Shown piece by piece: positions 22,139 to 31,227 of a stretch of DNA of 64,000 bases (position 1 is its first letter; each line of letters opens with the position of its first letter). Position numbers and translations under genes: made by a program. The stretch comes from Cupriavidus lacunae (GTDB taxonomy: Bacteria > Pseudomonadota > Gammaproteobacteria > Burkholderiales > Burkholderiaceae): the NCBI RefSeq assembly GCF_003353055.1, contig NZ_QKWJ01000002.1:124001-188000 (forward strand), given 5' to 3'. Below the pieces are notes generated by a model that was not told where the DNA came from, ran no database searches, and saw nothing but the letters and a program-made list of their open reading frames with translations.

Positions 22139-23347
22139 TCAGTAGCGTTCAAAGACTGCGGCGATGCCCTGGCCGCCGCCGATGCACATGGTTTCCAGGC
22201 CGTAGCGGCCGCCGCGGCGCTGCAGTTCGTGCAGCAGCGTGGCCAGGATGCGCACGCCGGTGGCGCCGATCGGATGGCCCAGCGAGATGCCCGAGCCGTT
22301 CACGTTGAGCTTCTGCTCGATCGCGTCCTGGTCGTGCCAGTCCCAGCCCTTGAGCACGGCCAGCACCTGGCAGGCGAAGGCCTCGTTCAGCTCGACCAGG
22401 TCCATCTGGTCCAGCGTCAGGTTCAGGCGCGCCAGCAGCTTCTTCACCGCGGGCACCGGGCCGATGCCCATGTGCGAGGGCTCGCAGCCGGCAGCGGCCC
22501 AGCCCACCAGCGAGGCCATCGGAGTGAGGCCCAGTTCGGCCAGCTTGTCCTCGGCCACGATCAGGCAGGCGGCCGACGCGTCGTTCTGCTGGCTGGCGTT
22601 GCCGGCGGTGACGGTGCCGTTCGGCATCAGGGTGCGCAGCTTGCCCAGGCTCTCGCGCGTGGTATCGGCGCGGAAACCCTCGTCGCGCGCGAAACGCACC
22701 GGATCGCCCTTGCGCTGGGGCACCTGCACGGGAACGATCTCGGCATCGAAGGTGCCGGCTTCCCAGGCTGCCGCGGCGCGTGCGTGGCTGCGGGCGGCGA
22801 AGGCATCGGCCTCCTCGCGGCTGATGCCGTAGTCGCGTGCCAGGTTCTCGGCGGTTTCGATCATGCCGGAGATCTTGCCGAAGCGCTCGACCGGCTGGGA
22901 ACGTTCACGGCCGCGGTCGAGGCGGTCGAAGAAGCGCACATTGCCCGAGCGCGCGCCCCAGCGCATGTCGGTGGTGTAGTACTCGATATTGCTCATGCTC
23001 TCGACGCCGCCCGCGATCACCACGTCGGCGGCACCGCTCTGCACCATCATCGACGCGGTGACGATGGCCTGTAGGCCCCCGCCGCAGCGGCGGTCCAGCT
23101 GCATGCCCGGCACCTCGACCGGCAGGCCCGCCTGCAGCGCGGCCCAGCGGCCCACGCAGGGCACTTCGCTGTTGGCGTAGGACTGGGCAAAGACCACGTC
23201 GTCGATGCGCGCGGGGTCGATGCCGCTGCGTTCCACCACGGCGCGCACGGCGGTGGCGGCCAGTTCCTCCACCGACACCGGGCGCAGGCTGCCGCCGAAG
23301 GTGCCGACGGGCGTGCGAAGGGGGGTGACGATTGCAGCTCTGCGCAT
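22139..23347 (-). CDS. Thiolase (acetyl-CoA C-acyltransferase)
   Basis: A 402-residue thiolase cleaving a 3-ketoacyl-CoA to acetyl-CoA and a shortened acyl-CoA. The ATG at 23347 begins MRRAAIVTPLRTPVGTFGG, the canonical thiolase start, so the 30 upstream codons of open frame are not used. Catalytic features: the nucleophilic cysteine in LDRRCGGGLQAI (about residue 90), the histidine in LGHPIGATG and the second cysteine in MCIGGGQGIA near the C-terminus, plus NEAFACQVLA. The motif RRCGGG differs slightly from the usual NRFCGSG, as seen in some aromatic or branched-chain thiolases. It follows the CoA-hydrolase-like gene by 41 bases, probably in one operon. Confidence 0.95.
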   Translation of the reverse strand: MRRAAIVTPLRTPVGTFGGSLRPVSVEELAATAVRAVVERSGIDPARIDDVVFAQSYANSEVPCVGRWAALQAGLPVEVPGMQLDRRCGGGLQAIVTASMMVQSGAADVVIAGGVESMSNIEYYTTDMRWGARSGNVRFFDRLDRGRERSQPVERFGKISGMIETAENLARDYGISREEADAFAARSHARAAAAWEAGTFDAEIVPVQVPQRKGDPVRFARDEGFRADTTRESLGKLRTLMPNGTVTAGNASQQNDASAACLIVAEDKLAELGLTPMASLVGWAAAGCEPSHMGIGPVPAVKKLLARLNLTLDQMDLVELNEAFACQVLAVLKGWDWHDQDAIEQKLNVNGSGISLGHPIGATGVRILATLLHELQRRGGRYGLETMCIGGGQGIAAVFERY

Positions 23348-23388
23348 GGAAGTCTCCTTGGAACTCTGTGTTGGGATGAGCAAATAAG

Positions 23389-24693
23389 TCAGTCGGTCGA
23401 CGCGTGCCCCGGCAGGGCGACGAAGGCCGCGCCGCACTGGCGCAGCAGGGCGTGGGCCTGGCGCTCCAGGTCCTCGCGGTGTTCGGGGGCGGCAATGTCG
23501 AGCATGCGGCGCACGCGTTGCGACAGCGTCTGGCCGCGCAGGTCGGCCACGCCGTGCTCGGTGACCATCAGGCCTGCGTCCGCGCGCGATGTGCTGACGG
23601 GGCCGGACAACTGGGCCACGATGCGGCTCGCGCCCTTGGCGGTTGCCGGCAGGGCTACGATGGGCAGGCCGCCGCGGCTGCGCGCGGCGCCACGCAAAAA
23701 GTCCGCCGCGCCGCCGACGGCGCCGACATAGACGCCGGCGGCGACTTCGGCATTCACCTGGCCGGTGAGGTCGACTTCGATGGCGGAATTGATCGCGGTC
23801 AGCTTGTCGACGCTGGCGAGCACCTCGGGGTGATGGGTATAGGCGGTCTCGCGCAACTGCAGTTGCGGATTGCGGTGGGCCCAGCGCCGCAGCCGCTCGC
23901 CGCCCAACAGGATGCCGGCAATGCCGACACCCGCGTCGATGCTCTTGCGTGCGTTAGTCAGCACACCGGCCTCGGCCAGCGCCGCAATGCCGTCGCCGAC
24001 CGCGCCGCTGTGCAGCCCCAGGTCGCGGCGGTCATGCAGCGCCGCCACCACGGCCTCAGGGAGGTTGCCGATCCCCATCTGCAGGGTCGCGCCATCCTCC
24101 ACCCAGCCGGCAATGTGGCGGGCAATGGCCAGTTCGGCCGGGCCGGGCGCACTGCGCTCCAGGCTGATGGGCGGGTGCAGCGCCTCGACCTGCAGGTCGA
24201 TCTCGTCCGCGGTGAGGTAGCGGCTGCCGTGGGTCCACGGCACCTCCGGGTTCACCTCGGCGATGATGACGCGGGCGCGGTCCAGCGCCGCGGGAATGTA
24301 CTCATGCACCAGGCCCAGGCTGTGGCGCCCCTGCTCGTCGGCGGGCGACACTTGCACCAGCACCACGTCCGCGCGCAGCGTGCCCTGGCGGATCAGTCCT
24401 GGCAGGTGCGAATAGTGGCTGGGCACGATGTCCAGCACGCCGGCCCTGGCCAGCTGCCGGTGCGGGCCGCTGGCGGCGTAGCCGAAGAAGTCGATGACGT
24501 CGGCCTGGGCCGGCTGCAAAGTGTCGGACTGGCCGATGCCAACAAAGACACTGAGCCGTCCTCCCCGGGCGATGGCGTGGCGGTGCTCCACCAGCGCGCG
24601 CGTCAGCGTCAGCGGCTCGGCGGTGGCCTGGCCCCACCAGAGGTGGTCACCGGGGCGGATCAGGGTTTGCAGTCGGGAAGCCAGGTTGTGCAT
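23389..24693 (-). CDS. Acetyl-CoA hydrolase/transferase-family protein
   Basis: A 434-residue member of the family that includes 4-hydroxybutyrate CoA-transferase and acetyl-CoA hydrolase (class I-like CoA-transferases acting through a glutamyl-CoA intermediate). The ATG at 24693 starts MHNLASRLQTLIRPGDHLWWGQATAEP. Recognisable stretches are GATLQMGIGNLPEAV, LGLHSGAVGDG, SIDAGVGIAG and, near the C-terminus, VTEHGVADLRGQTLSQRV. It heads the minus-strand block of four CoA-related genes and is divergent from the acyl-CoA dehydrogenase. It may move CoA between acetyl-CoA and a hydroxy or dicarboxylic acid; the true substrate is not evident. Confidence 0.9.
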   Translation of the reverse strand: MHNLASRLQTLIRPGDHLWWGQATAEPLTLTRALVEHRHAIARGGRLSVFVGIGQSDTLQPAQADVIDFFGYAASGPHRQLARAGVLDIVPSHYSHLPGLIRQGTLRADVVLVQVSPADEQGRHSLGLVHEYIPAALDRARVIIAEVNPEVPWTHGSRYLTADEIDLQVEALHPPISLERSAPGPAELAIARHIAGWVEDGATLQMGIGNLPEAVVAALHDRRDLGLHSGAVGDGIAALAEAGVLTNARKSIDAGVGIAGILLGGERLRRWAHRNPQLQLRETAYTHHPEVLASVDKLTAINSAIEVDLTGQVNAEVAAGVYVGAVGGAADFLRGAARSRGGLPIVALPATAKGASRIVAQLSGPVSTSRADAGLMVTEHGVADLRGQTLSQRVRRMLDIAAPEHREDLERQAHALLRQCGAAFVALPGHASTD

Positions 24694-24967
24694 GTCCACG
24701 GGGCAACGGTCAGTCGGCAAGCAGGCGGCGCATGCGCCGGATCGCCCAGAGCATGTCCCCAACGCGGGGTTTGCGCTATTTGACAATGCCAATGGTGGAC
24801 TTTGGCGATTGCGAAAGGCGCTGGCGGCCAGAATCCGCCGGGACTTAACGCCAGTGGAAGGCGCGCTTTCGGAAAGGCTGATTGTCCAACTTGCCGAACG
24901 CCGCGACTATTGCGGCTATCACAAAGGAGGCGGCCGTCCGCCACAGACCGAACGCCAGACCAGCGCC

Positions 24968-26134
24968 ATGATCGAACAGACCCAATCGAACAACTTCCAC
25001 GAAATCCGCGATGCCATCCGCTCGCTTTGCGCGGAGTTTCCGGACGAGTACTTCCGCAAGGTGGATGAGCAGCGCGCCTATCCCGAGGCCTTCGTCAATG
25101 CGCTGACCGAGGCGGGCTGGCTCGCGGCCCTGATCCCGCAGGAATACGGCGGCTCCGGTCTGGGCCTGACCGAGGCCTCGGTGATCATGGAAGAGATCAA
25201 CCGCTGCGGCGGCAACTCGGGCGCCTGCCACGGCCAGATGTACAACATGGGCACGCTGCTGCGGCACGGGTCCACGGCACAGAAGGAAAAATACCTGCCG
25301 AAGATTGCCTCCGGGCAATGGCGCCTGCAGTCCATGGGCGTGACCGAGCCCACCACGGGCACCGACACCACCAGGATCAAGACCTCAGCGGTCAAGAAGG
25401 ACGGCCGCTACGTCATCAACGGCCAGAAGGTCTGGATCAGCCGCGTGCAGCACAGCGACTTCATGATCCTGCTGGCGCGCACCACGCCGCTGGCCGATGT
25501 GAAGAAGAAGAGCGAGGGGATGTCCATCTTCATGGTGGACCTGCATGAGGCGCAGAAAAAGGGCCTGACGGTGCGCCCCATCCCCAATATGGTCAACCAC
25601 GAGACCAATGAACTGTTCTTCGAGGACCTGGAAATCCCCGAGGAAAACCTGATCGGCGAAGAAGGCAAGGGCTTCAAGTACATCCTTGATGGCCTGAACG
25701 CCGAGCGCACGCTGATCGCGGCCGAGTGCATCGGCGACGGCTACTGGTTCATTGACCGTGTGACCAAGTACGTCAAGGAACGCGAAGTCTTCGGCCGCCC
25801 CATCGGCCAGAACCAGGGCGTGCAGTTCCCGATCGCCGAGACCTTTATCGAGCTGGAAGCGGCCAACCTGATGCGCTGGAAGGCCTGTGAGCTGTTCGAC
25901 AAGCACGAGCCCATGGGTGCCCAGGCCAACATGGCCAAGTACCTGGCCGCCAAGGCCAGCTGGGAGGCCGGCAACGCCTGCCTGCAGTTCCACGGCGGCT
26001 TCGGCTTCGCCTGCGAATACGACGTCGAGCGCAAGTTCCGCGAGACGCGCCTGTACCAGGTGGCGCCGATCTCGACCAACCTGATCTACTCGTTCGTCGC
26101 GGAACACGTGCTGGGCCTGCCGCGCTCGTTCTGA
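24968..26134 (+). CDS. Acyl-CoA dehydrogenase
   Basis: A 388-residue FAD enzyme that introduces a 2,3-double bond into an acyl-CoA. The start at 24968 (MIEQTQSNNFHEIRDAIRSL) gives a full-length family N-terminus; an AAAGGAGG sits further upstream (24923-24930) than usual, so the start is slightly uncertain. Motifs include LIPQEYGGSG, the FAD-binding MGVTEPTTGTDTT and KVWISRVQHSDF, and C-terminal CLQFHGGFGFACEYDVERKFRETRLYQVAPISTN. It is divergent from the CoA-hydrolase, thiolase, CoA-transferase and ligase genes; together they would activate, oxidise and cleave one class of acid. An enoyl-CoA hydratase and hydroxyacyl-CoA dehydrogenase are missing here and must come from elsewhere. Confidence 0.94.
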   Translation: MIEQTQSNNFHEIRDAIRSLCAEFPDEYFRKVDEQRAYPEAFVNALTEAGWLAALIPQEYGGSGLGLTEASVIMEEINRCGGNSGACHGQMYNMGTLLRHGSTAQKEKYLPKIASGQWRLQSMGVTEPTTGTDTTRIKTSAVKKDGRYVINGQKVWISRVQHSDFMILLARTTPLADVKKKSEGMSIFMVDLHEAQKKGLTVRPIPNMVNHETNELFFEDLEIPEENLIGEEGKGFKYILDGLNAERTLIAAECIGDGYWFIDRVTKYVKEREVFGRPIGQNQGVQFPIAETFIELEAANLMRWKACELFDKHEPMGAQANMAKYLAAKASWEAGNACLQFHGGFGFACEYDVERKFRETRLYQVAPISTNLIYSFVAEHVLGLPRSF

Positions 26135-26148
26135 GGAAGTTTGCAGTG

Positions 26149-26174
26149 CGCGCCTGGCGCATGCGCCAGGCGCG
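26149..26174. terminator. 26-base perfect palindrome, convergent terminator
   Basis: CGCGCCTGGCGCA (26149-26161) is followed directly by its exact reverse complement (26162-26174), 14 bases after the acyl-CoA dehydrogenase stop and before the converging LysR gene. It would fold into an 11-bp stem with a four-base loop. Confidence 0.6.
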
Positions 26175-26268
26175 GCAACTGAAGCATCAACCATCCCCCC
26201 GTAGCCGGGCAATTCGCCATGGGCAACACCATGCTCGGGCCTGCCCCCGGAATCGTGCACAAAGCCAG

Positions 26269-27219
26269 CTAAGGCATGGCGCCGGTCTCGGTACGCCTTG
26301 CATAATCGTCGCCCACTGCAGCGCGCCGCAGGCAATCAAGCATCGCCGCCACCGCCGCGCGCGACACGCCATCCTCACGCCAGTACATCGACACCGAACC
26401 GAACCCCGCCAGCCGCAACGGCACGATGCGCAGCGCGCCTAGCTCTTCGAGCCGGCGCGCGGTGCGGTGCGAGGCCAGGCCGATCATGTCGCTGTTATTG
26501 AACAAGGTCAGGTTCAGCACCGTGGAGTTGCTTTCCACGCAGTCCGCCGGCAGCGCACGTTCGGCGCTGGCCAGCGCGCCCTCCAGCGCATTGCGGATTG
26601 GCGTGCCGCGCGGCCATACCACCCAGCGGTAGCGATACAGGTCATCCCAGCCGATGCCGGCGCCCTGCAGCAGCGGATGGCGGGGCCGGGCGACGAAGTG
26701 GATCGGCTCCATATAGAGCGATTCCGTACGCATCTGCGCGTCCTGCAGTTCGGGGGCCGAGCGACCCACCACGATATCCAGCTCGCTGTGTGCCAACTGG
26801 CTCATCAGCCGGTCCATGGTGGTTTCCACCAGCCGCACGCTGGCGCGGGGCATCTGCTGCAGCAGATTCAACGCCGCCAGGGGCACGGTATCCGCCGCCG
26901 ACGCGCCCGACGTCCCCACCACCACGAGCCCGCTGCCGCCGTCGCGCATGGCCTGCAGGTCGTCGCGCGCGGTATCCAGCTGGGCCTCGATCCGCCGTGC
27001 GTGCTCGATCAGCGACTCGCCGTAGGGCGTCGGGCGCAGGCCGCGCGCCTGGCGCTCGAACAGTGGCAGGCCGATATCGTCCTCGAGGTCTTTCAGCCAC
27101 TTGGACAGCCCGGGCTGGGTCGTATTCAGCAGTGCGGCCGACTGGCTCATATTCCCGGTCTCGGCCAGGCTCAGCAGCATTTGCAGGTTGCGCAGCCGCA
27201 GTCTTTGGGTCCAGTCCAT
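26269..27219 (-). CDS. LysR-family regulator of the gentisate operon
   Basis: A 316-residue LysR protein. The helix-turn-helix (about residues 10-68) reads MSQSAALLNTTQPGLSKWLK and LPLFERQARGLRPT; the effector domain follows from about residue 95. It is divergent from gentisate dioxygenase with 132 bases between starts, and two inverted repeats lie in that gap, so it very likely activates the 3-hydroxybenzoate/gentisate genes. The inducer is probably 3-hydroxybenzoate or gentisate by analogy with known systems. Confidence 0.92.
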   Translation of the reverse strand: MDWTQRLRLRNLQMLLSLAETGNMSQSAALLNTTQPGLSKWLKDLEDDIGLPLFERQARGLRPTPYGESLIEHARRIEAQLDTARDDLQAMRDGGSGLVVVGTSGASAADTVPLAALNLLQQMPRASVRLVETTMDRLMSQLAHSELDIVVGRSAPELQDAQMRTESLYMEPIHFVARPRHPLLQGAGIGWDDLYRYRWVVWPRGTPIRNALEGALASAERALPADCVESNSTVLNLTLFNNSDMIGLASHRTARRLEELGALRIVPLRLAGFGSVSMYWREDGVSRAAVAAMLDCLRRAAVGDDYARRTETGAMP

Positions 27220-27249
27220 CGAGGTCTACCTATATGAAAAATCGTATCG

Positions 27250-27279
27250 ATAAGATGAAATCTTCATTTCCTATCTTAT
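27250..27279. promoter_or_regulatory. Inverted repeats in gentisate promoter region
   Basis: ATAAGAT (27250-27256) and ATCTTAT (27273-27279) form an inverted repeat, and ATGAA-ATC-TTCAT (27255-27267) is a smaller dyad inside it. They lie between the divergent LysR and gentisate dioxygenase genes, the expected binding place of the LysR protein. Confidence 0.55.
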
Positions 27280-27351
27280 AGGGACGGAGCGTATAACGAC
27301 AACATCAGCGGTGCAAACACCGCGACACCGTCAAAAAGTTACGGAGACAGC

Positions 27352-28410
27352 ATGTCCGAACACGCCCCTCAACACGCAACGGACGCAGCCCGCGCGGCTT
27401 ATTACGAAGAGATCGGCCGCAGCCACATGACCCCGTTGTGGGAGTCGCTGCACGCGCTGGTGCCGCCGCAACCGCAGCCGCAGATCGTTCCCGCCATCTG
27501 GAAGTACGAGCAGCTGCGCCCGCTGGTGATGCAGGCCGGCAGCGTCATCAGCGCCGAGGAAGCGGTACGCCGCGTGCTGGTGCTGGAGAACCCGGGCATT
27601 CCCGGCAAGTCCAGCATCACCTCCACGCTCTATGCCGGCCTGCAGCTGATCCTGCCGGGCGAGATCGCGCCCAGCCACCGGCACACCCAGTCGGCACTGC
27701 GCTTTATCGTGGAGGGCAAGGGCGCCTGGACCGCGGTCAACGGCGAGCGCACCACCATGCACCCCGGCGATTTCATCATCACGCCGTCGTGGACCTGGCA
27801 TGACCATGGCAACCCCAGCGTTGAAGACGGCGGCGAGCCGGTGGTGTGGCTGGACGGACTGGATATTCCGCTGGTGCAGCAGTTCGACGCCGGGTTTGCC
27901 GAGAACTACCCCGAATCCCAGCAGCCGGTGACCCGCGCCGAAGGCGACAGCTTTGCGCGCTTCGGCCACAACATGGTGCCGGTGCGGCACCGCGTGACCG
28001 ACCCCACCTCGCCGGTCTTCAGCTATCCCTATGCGCGTTCGCGCGAGGCGCTGGACCAGCTGTATCGCAACGGCGAGCTCGACCCCTGGGACGGCGTCAA
28101 GCTGCGCTACGTCAACCCGGCCACCGGCGGCTGGCCGATGCCGACCATCGCCACCTTCATGCAGTACCTGCCGGCGGGCTTCCAGGGCAAGACCTACCGC
28201 AGCACCGACGCCACTGTGTACAGCGTGGTGGAAGGGCGCGGCACGGTGCGTATCGGCGATGCGCAGTTCCAGTTCGAGCCGCGCGATGTATTCGTGGCGC
28301 CGTCCTGGGCGCCGGTGCAGCTCGGCGCGCTGGAAGACGCCGTGCTGTTCAGCTATTCCGACCGGCCGGTGTTGTCGGCGCTGAATCTGCTGCGTGAATC
28401 GCGCACCTGA
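27352..28410 (+). CDS. nagI: Gentisate 1,2-dioxygenase
   Basis: This bicupin iron enzyme (352 residues) opens the ring of gentisate to maleylpyruvate in the cytoplasm. The first cupin carries the metal motif [15 protein letters not shown] (about residues 118-132) and the conserved [18 protein letters not shown]; a second, degenerate cupin covers about residues 270-345 ([25 protein letters not shown]). The start has the N-terminal pattern [15 protein letters not shown] typical of gentisate dioxygenases. It is the first gene of a five-gene run that encodes the complete glutathione-type maleylpyruvate route, divergent from its LysR regulator. Confidence 0.96.
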   Translation: MSEHAPQHATDAARAAYYEEIGRSHMTPLWESLHALVPPQPQPQIVPAIWKYEQLRPLVMQAGSVISAEEAVRRVLVLENPGIPGKSSITSTLYAGLQLILPGEIAPSHRHTQSALRFIVEGKGAWTAVNGERTTMHPGDFIITPSWTWHDHGNPSVEDGGEPVVWLDGLDIPLVQQFDAGFAENYPESQQPVTRAEGDSFARFGHNMVPVRHRVTDPTSPVFSYPYARSREALDQLYRNGELDPWDGVKLRYVNPATGGWPMPTIATFMQYLPAGFQGKTYRSTDATVYSVVEGRGTVRIGDAQFQFEPRDVFVAPSWAPVQLGALEDAVLFSYSDRPVLSALNLLRESRT

Positions 28411-28501
28411 GCGCACGCCAACCCTGATCCGATCCGCCACGCGCGGTGCCCACCGCACCGCCGGGCTTTGCTTACCTGACAATTTCCTGGAAGCCATCAC
28501 C

Positions 28502-29200
28502 ATGTCCTACGTCTTCACGCCCCCAGCCACCGTTGCCATTCCCGTTGCCGGCAGCGATGACCAGTTCGCCGTTCGCCGCGTCTACTGCGTGGGCCGCAAC
28601 TATGCCGCCCACGCCCGCGAGATGGGCTTCGACCCCGACCGCGAACCGCCGTTCTTTTTCTGCAAGCCGGCGGACGCGATCGTCCCCGTGCCGGCCGGCA
28701 CCACGCTGGAACTGCCGTACCCGGCGCAGACGCAGAACTACCACTACGAGGCTGAGCTGGTGGCCGTGATCGGCAAGGCCGGCTCGGATATCCCCGTCGA
28801 ACAGGCGCTCGACCACGTGTGGGGCTACGCCGTCGGACTCGACATGACGCGCCGCGACCTGCAGATGAAGATGCGCGAGATGGGTCGCCCCTGGGAAATC
28901 GGCAAGGCCTTCGACGCCTCGGCCCCGGTGGCGCCGATCCGCCGCGCCAGTGATATCGGGCACCCGCAGCAAGCCGGCCTCTGGCTGACGGTCAACGGTG
29001 AAACGAAGCAGCGCAGCGATGTGTCGCACCTGATCTGGTCGGTGGCCGAGACCGTGGCCTGCCTGTCGCAGTTCTTCCGCCTGGAGCCGGGCGACGTGAT
29101 CTTCACCGGCACGCCCGAAGGCGTCGGCGCGGTCAAGGCGGGCGACACCATGGTCACCGGCGTCGACGGACTGGGCGAACTGACCGTGCGCGTGGTCTGA
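28502..29200 (+). CDS. nagK: Fumarylpyruvate hydrolase
   Basis: A 232-residue fumarylacetoacetate hydrolase-family enzyme that splits fumarylpyruvate to fumarate and pyruvate. The ATG at 28502 was taken as the start because the upstream open frame runs back into the dioxygenase gene. Motifs: VYCVGRNYAAHAREMGF at the N-terminus, the metal-binding NYHYEAELVAVIG, GLDMTRRDLQ, GKAFD and FTGTPEGVGAVKAGD. It lies 91 bases after gentisate dioxygenase and 34 bases before the isomerase. In the pathway it acts after maleylpyruvate isomerase. Confidence 0.95.
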   Translation: MSYVFTPPATVAIPVAGSDDQFAVRRVYCVGRNYAAHAREMGFDPDREPPFFFCKPADAIVPVPAGTTLELPYPAQTQNYHYEAELVAVIGKAGSDIPVEQALDHVWGYAVGLDMTRRDLQMKMREMGRPWEIGKAFDASAPVAPIRRASDIGHPQQAGLWLTVNGETKQRSDVSHLIWSVAETVACLSQFFRLEPGDVIFTGTPEGVGAVKAGDTMVTGVDGLGELTVRVV

Positions 29201-29234
29201 GCGCGCGTAGTGCAGCACACAGGCAATACCGATC

Positions 29235-29876
29235 ATGCAGCTCTATAGCTTCTTCAACAGCTCCACATCCTACCGGGTGCGCATCGCGCTGGCCCTGAAG
29301 GGCCTGCCGTACGACTACCTGGGCGTCAATATCCGTACCGGCCAGCACCGCGAGCCGGAATATGTCGACGGCATCAACCCGTCCGCTTCCGTGCCCGCGC
29401 TGGTGGACGGCAGTTTCACGCTGGGCCAGTCGTTCGCGATCATCGACTACCTGGACGCGCGCCACCCCGAGCCGCGCCTGGTGCCGCAAGACCCGGTGCA
29501 GCGCGCGCGGGTGCTGGAGCTGGCCACGCTGATCGGCTGCGATATCCACCCGGTCAACAACCTGCGCGTGCTGCGCTACCTGCAGGACGTGCTGCAAGTC
29601 ACGCCCGCGCAGAAGGACGCGTGGTACCGGCACTGGATCGATGAGGGCATGGCCGGCGTGGAGCGCTTGCTGGCGCTGCACGGGCACGGCAAGTGGTGCT
29701 TTGGCGATGCGCCGACGCTGGCCGACGTCACGCTGGTGCCGCAAGTGGCCAATGCCCTGCGCATGGGCTGCGACCTCGGCCGCTACGAACGCGTGCTGGC
29801 CGTCTACGCCCACGCCAGCGCCCATCCGTGCTTCGCCCAAGCGGCGCCCAAGCGCCAGCCCGACTACACCGCCTGA
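29235..29876 (+). CDS. nagL: Maleylpyruvate isomerase, zeta-class glutathione S-transferase
   Basis: A 213-residue glutathione-dependent isomerase turning maleylpyruvate into fumarylpyruvate. The zeta-class signature is at the N-terminus: FFNSSTSYRVRIALALKG, with the active serine region SSTSYR, then NPSASVPALVDG and LGQSFAIIDYLD in the thioredoxin-fold domain; the helical domain (from about residue 88) has CDIHPVNNLRVL and FGDAPTLADVTLVPQ. A maleylacetoacetate isomerase has the same signature, but position between gentisate-pathway genes settles the assignment. ATG follows closely after the hydrolase. Confidence 0.95.
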   Translation: MQLYSFFNSSTSYRVRIALALKGLPYDYLGVNIRTGQHREPEYVDGINPSASVPALVDGSFTLGQSFAIIDYLDARHPEPRLVPQDPVQRARVLELATLIGCDIHPVNNLRVLRYLQDVLQVTPAQKDAWYRHWIDEGMAGVERLLALHGHGKWCFGDAPTLADVTLVPQVANALRMGCDLGRYERVLAVYAHASAHPCFAQAAPKRQPDYTA

Positions 29877-29903
29877 CGTTGCCGCGCAGGCCAGGAGACA
29901 AGC

Positions 29904-31118
29904 ATGAGCAAGACTCAAAACGCGACCGGCAAGGTCCTCATCATCGGCGGCGGTATCGGCGGCCTGGCGGCGGCGCTGGCGCTGGCACGCCAGGGCATCC
30001 GCATTGAACTGCTGGAGCAGGCCGAGCAGATCGGCGAGATCGGCGCCGGCATCCAGCTGGCCGCCAACGCCTTCGCCGCGCTGGACGCGCTGGGCGTGGG
30101 CGAGGCCGCGCGCAGCCGCGCGGTCTTTACCGACTACCTCAGCCTGCGCGATGCGATCGACACACAGGTGATCGCGGAGGTCGATGTCGGACAAGCGTAT
30201 CGCGAGCGCTTCGGCAACCCCTATGCGGTGATCCATCGTGCCGATATCCACCTGTCGATCCTGGAGGCGGTGCAGGACCATCCGCTGATCACCTTCCGCA
30301 CCAGCACACGCGTGGAGCAGCTGCTACAGGATGACCAGGGCGTGACCGTGATCGACCAGCACGGCGAACACCACCGCGGCGACGCCGTGATCGGCTGCGA
30401 CGGTGTCAAGTCCGCCATCCGCCAGGCGCTGATCGGTGACGAGCCACGCGTGACCGGACATGTGGTGTATCGCGCCGTGGTCGATGTCGCCGACATGCCG
30501 CAGGATCTGCAGGTCAATGCGCCCGTGGTCTGGGCCGGTCCGCACTGCCACCTGGTGCACTACCCGCTGCGCGGCGGCCAGCAGTACAACCTGGTGGTGA
30601 CCTTCCACAGCCGCGAGCAGGAAACCTGGGGCGTGCGCGACGGCAGCAAGGCAGAAGTGCTGTCGTACTTCGAAGGCATCCATCCGCTGCCGCACCAGAT
30701 GCTGGACCGTCCCAGCTCCTGGAAGCGCTGGGCCACCGCCGACCGCGACCCGGTCGAGCGCTGGAGCTTCGGCCGCGCCACCATCCTGGGCGATGCCGCG
30801 CACCCGATGACGCAGTACGTGGCGCAGGGCGCCTGCCAGGCGCTGGAAGACGCGGTCACGCTCGGTGCCGCAGTGAAGGCGGCGGATGGCGACTATGCTG
30901 CGGCCTTCCGGCTGTATGAGCAAGCCCGTATCCCGCGCACCGCGCGCGTGCTGTACGCCGCGCGCGACATGGGCCGCGTCTACCACGCCAAGGGCGTCGA
31001 CCGGCTGGTGCGCAACAGCCTGTGGACGGGCCGCACGCAGGCGCAGTTCTACGACGCACTGCAATGGCTGCATGGCTGGCGCGCGGACAAGTGCCTGAGC
31101 CCCACGCCGTGGCTGTAG
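29904..31118 (+). CDS. nagX: 3-hydroxybenzoate 6-hydroxylase
   Basis: A 404-residue FAD-dependent aromatic hydroxylase that makes gentisate from 3-hydroxybenzoate using NAD(P)H and O2. It has the dinucleotide-binding GGGIGGLAAALALARQG at the N-terminus, the DG motif VIGCDGVKSAIR near residue 155-166 and the second FAD motif GDAAHPMTQYVAQG near residue 295. The start follows AGGAGACAAGC. It completes the pathway from 3-hydroxybenzoate to pyruvate and fumarate. Salicylate 5-hydroxylase would be a multi-component enzyme, so 3-hydroxybenzoate is the most probable entry substrate. Confidence 0.92.
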   Translation: MSKTQNATGKVLIIGGGIGGLAAALALARQGIRIELLEQAEQIGEIGAGIQLAANAFAALDALGVGEAARSRAVFTDYLSLRDAIDTQVIAEVDVGQAYRERFGNPYAVIHRADIHLSILEAVQDHPLITFRTSTRVEQLLQDDQGVTVIDQHGEHHRGDAVIGCDGVKSAIRQALIGDEPRVTGHVVYRAVVDVADMPQDLQVNAPVVWAGPHCHLVHYPLRGGQQYNLVVTFHSREQETWGVRDGSKAEVLSYFEGIHPLPHQMLDRPSSWKRWATADRDPVERWSFGRATILGDAAHPMTQYVAQGACQALEDAVTLGAAVKAADGDYAAAFRLYEQARIPRTARVLYAARDMGRVYHAKGVDRLVRNSLWTGRTQAQFYDALQWLHGWRADKCLSPTPWL

Positions 31119-31227
31119 GCCGCTGACCGCGGCATTCTTACCCGCAAAAAACCGGATAGCGAGCTGGCGGCCGACGAAGCTGCCAGCCCTCTCTCGCGCC
31201 TAACCCTGGCATCAAGGAGGAGACACC

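Noticed and set aside
23404-24783. 459-codon open frame on the plus strand
   Set aside because: Antisense shadow of the acetyl-CoA hydrolase/transferase-family gene.
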